Shown here: positions 61,940-64,000 of the stretch, piece by piece | How the letters are laid out: each line of letters starts with the position of its first letter | How positions within the stretch are numbered: the stretch's first letter is position 1 | Assembly (NCBI GenBank): GCA_014706295.1 | Contig: JACSVZ010000007.1 | Span: 60,154,975 to 60,218,974 of the forward strand | Reading direction: 5' to 3' | Source: Lycocorax pyrrhopterus obiensis | Taxonomy: Eukaryota; Chordata; Aves; Passeriformes; Paradisaeidae | Length of the DNA: 64,000 nt | Position numbers and translations under genes: made by a program | Notes under the pieces: generated by a model | The model's input: the letters and a program-made list of their open reading frames with translations, nothing else | Told to the model about the DNA's origin: nothing | The model's database searches: none

Positions 61940-62855
61940 TATTAGGATACTCTAATGGCTTTGTGGAAATCACAGTGGCCAGGAAATACGGTGTCTCTGA
62001 GAGCTGGCTGTGCATGGAAGGGGAGGCTCTGTGCTGTTAATCAGGCACATAAAAATGAGTGAGGGGAGGATTCCCTTCCAGACCTGATCCCAAAGGGGCT
62101 TTCAGAGAAACCCAGCTTCCTCCATGGCCCACAGACTGAGGGTGCCTCAGCAGGACAGTGTGAGCTGTCCTGTGTGACCCTTTCCATGGGCATTCTCTGT
62201 GGGACTGTCCAGAGAAGTTTGGATGGGCATTTGGATGGCAAGGAGAGTCACTGGGAAGAAAGTCTCTGCCAGAGCAGACTAAGCACTGCTTGCAGGGATG
62301 CCCTACATGCAGGAAAATCCATCTTCAAGGTGTGTAAATATTGCTCAGTGCGTGTCCCTCCCTCATCAATTAATCTACATGGAAAAACCTTTTGGGATCA
62401 GCTGAGCTACATTTGTCAAACTTCACCAGCCTATTTGCTCATGTAAGGGCAGCAGCTTCCCACATGGATTTTGCCCCCAAACCCCACGGTGTGACCCATT
62501 GCACACATCCATTTCAGTGCCCCTGACAGCACAGCTGGAGATGCCTGCCTTGCTGCTGTGGGGAGCAGCTATATCCTGCCTGTGGCCACGTGTGAGAGAA
62601 TGAGCTCTACTCTCAGGCACACTTGGGAGTGTAGCTTGGAGCACAGAGGGATGCTGGAGCAGTCAGTAAAGCCTGGAAGTCCTGCTTGGTGGCAGACTTT
62701 GGGGGTCAATTTGCACTGGTTGTGGTGGCCACTGGGAGCAGGGCAGGAAGCAAAAGGCTCAAACTTGCAGCCAGGCAGAGTTAGGTTATCTCTGCAGGGC
62801 AGTGAATCTCTCAAGCAGATTGTGAAGTCGCTTCAGGAGGGTTTAAATAACAGGT
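61940..62855. other. Intron 1, unique sequence, no gene seen
   Basis: No repeat family or exon is recognisable. Confidence 0.5.
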
Positions 62856-62859
62856 CAAG

Positions 62860-62960
62860 CTCACGTCATCCTCCTGCAAGGCTGAGTGGATCCTCTGCTG
62901 CGCCAGAGGACTGGACCAAGTGACCTCTGGAGGTGTCTTGTTAGCCCTGTTTCATCATTC
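62860..62960 (+). mobile_element. Possible old CR1 3' end
   Basis: GAGGACTGGACCAAGTGACC then TCTGGAGGTGTCTTGTTAGC and CATCATTC mimic the GGTTGGACTAGATGACCTC-type end of old CR1. Only about 70 bases are convincing. Confidence 0.4.
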
Positions 62961-63451
62961 AAGCTGTAACTTTGAAGAATAACTTTTTGGGGGGGGGTCC
63001 AATTACATGAAATTACATTGCAGGTGTTGCCCTCAAGACCCCTTAAAGGCTTAGTCTGGTTCTAGGCTGCGGTAGGGGCGGATTAGAGGAGAGAATTACG
63101 AAGGTGGTTCAGCGGCTGAGCCTTTCAGCTCCATACCCTCAGCATTGGTGGCCACCTGCTGGAGTCCAAAGTGCAGGGAATATTTCTCTTACTGTTTTGA
63201 AGAGTTTTACCCCCCTGGACAACCCTGTCTTTGACCTTCGTCCATGGAGAAAATTACCTACCCTCTGGGAAGAAGCAGAATCTACACTGGTGTGAACTAG
63301 GTGATAGAACATTATATAAGATTGTCACAGGGTGAAAATTTAGAGGTGTTGGGTTTGTTAATTTAGCAAAATAGATAAGAAACAAAACCTTCAAAATGAG
63401 GGATTGTTGTTGTTTTAGGCCTTCTTCTTTCTTCTTTCTTTACTCCATTTT

Positions 63452-63496
63452 CTGCGGCAAAAGTGGATTGAGAGGATTGGGTGAAAAATGCCGCAG
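63452..63496. repeat. 8-bp inverted repeat in the LTR-like block
   Basis: CTGCGGCA at 63452-63459 and its exact complement TGCCGCAG at 63489-63496, 29 bases apart. Confidence 0.8.
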
Positions 63497-63716
63497 TTCC
63501 TTTCATGTGACAGAACGATTTATTGAACGTTGGTAGAAAAGTAAAAATATCTTTCGTTTCGGGCTTTCATTGGTTAATTTACCTTTAAAAGAACAGTGTT
63601 ATCTTGATAATTGGACTTCTCCTTTGTGTTTTCTAAGGGGAGTCATCTCTGTCTCGGCTCCCTTTTCTGATAAGCCTTAATAAACAACTATCTGAGAGCA
63701 AAAGCGTAGAAAAGTC

Positions 63717-63738
63717 CCGAGCCCGGGTAAGGGCTCGG
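63717..63738 (+). repeat. GC-rich hairpin 1
   Basis: CCGAGCCC, loop GGGTAA, GGGCTCGG: eight perfect pairs, 33 bases after AATAAA. Confidence 0.85.
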
Positions 63739-63743
63739 GGAAT

Positions 63744-63762
63744 CCTCCCCCATCAGGGGAGG
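63744..63762 (+). repeat. GC-rich hairpin 2
   Basis: CCTCCCC, loop CATCA, GGGGAGG: seven perfect pairs directly after hairpin 1. Confidence 0.85.
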
Positions 63763-63777
63763 CTCAATTAAGACACA

Positions 63778-64000
63778 GAAAAGTGTCAGCCACCACCACC
63801 AGGGATGTCTTGGAGAGCTGGCAGGCAGCAGAGGCAAGGTAAAATGTGTTTCACCTCACTTTTGTGGTGATTTGTAGGATTTGAGATTGCCCTTGAAGCG
63901 TGATGTGTGTCAAACTGATACCGTCACCGCTGAAAAATTTCCTATCAGTAAAATGTTCCTTTAGTTTGGAGTTTTGGCCACACACCCGCACTCAGTGGTC
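63778..64000. other. Right edge, no gene seen
   Basis: Starts with a small GACAC/GTGTC hairpin at about 63772-63787 and a CCACCA run. No element or exon is recognisable. Confidence 0.5.

Larger units (their letters stand above)
63323..63777 (+). mobile_element. Probable LTR near the right edge, boundaries unresolved
   Basis: From TGTCACAGGGTGAAAATTTA the sequence changes character and keeps several CpG-bearing sites. It has an AATAAA signal at 63679-63684 followed by about 90 bases with two GC-rich hairpins, then AATTAAGACACA. TG at the start and CA at 63776-63777 give plausible LTR ends, but I find no target-site duplication there. The 300 bases upstream (from the G9 run at 62990-62998) may belong to the same element, for example 3' internal sequence. 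No retroviral genes are recognisable. Confidence 0.5.
2963..64000 (+). other. Presumed first intron (continues beyond window)
   Basis: After the donor at 2963 no open segment shows the combination of strong acceptor, matching phase, strong donor and high-complexity peptide expected of a conserved exon. The content is unique AT-rich DNA with CR1 fragments and LTRs on both strands. A 61-kb first intron is usual for large vertebrate genes, especially neuronal ones. Alternatively the gene could end earlier through an exon I failed to see, with the rest intergenic. Confidence 0.55.

Noticed and set aside
1..64000. CRISPR arrays, tRNA or rRNA genes, bacterial operons, biosynthetic clusters
   Set aside because: No regularly spaced repeats, no clover-leaf or rRNA sequence and no dense coding; the window is vertebrate intron and flank.
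1..64000. Strand bias of CR1 insertions relative to the gene
   Set aside because: I count about eleven plus- and seven minus-strand fragments, too few to claim a bias.

Overview
The window looks like a piece of a bird genome, probably a songbird. It has one CpG-island promoter with a single short coding exon, about 61 kb of non-coding DNA behind that exon, many truncated CR1 LINE copies, and a few retroviral LTRs. No Alu, L1, SINE or DNA-transposon family that I recognise is present. CR1 dominance is established for birds. The songbird assignment is inference from the CR1 tail subfamilies and LTR style. There are no operons and nothing bacterial.

Layout. 1-2390 is upstream flank with one CR1 copy (about 1795-2228) lying just outside the promoter. 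2395-3440 is a CpG island. Inside it, 2860-2962 encodes MDGKAAPNGVATIEDRILRI and then a Tyr/Gly-rich stretch, ending at a good splice donor (AAA|GTAAGG). I do not recognise the protein. 2963-64000 reads as a very long first intron on the + strand: no second exon is convincing, and the long open frames elsewhere are chance frames or frames through repeats.

Repeats. I count about eighteen CR1 fragments, almost all 3'-terminal pieces. The longest keeps a decayed reverse-transcriptase C-terminus (9520-10471). A heavily diverged minus-strand copy at about 19130-19800 looks much older. Two solo LTRs have visible target-site duplications: 29164-29802 (GTGTA, 5 bp) and 45276-45590 (AACA, 4 bp). A third LTR-like block with AATAAA and GC-rich hairpins sits near the right edge (about 63323-63777). 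Small tandem repeats lie at 15071-15215, 33552-33590, 35759-35798, 42231-42284 and 44842-44893.

I found no previously undescribed biological system. The items most worth checking are the identity of the gene, its possible N-terminal extension, the LTRs with their duplications, and the few phase-compatible splice acceptors in the intron.
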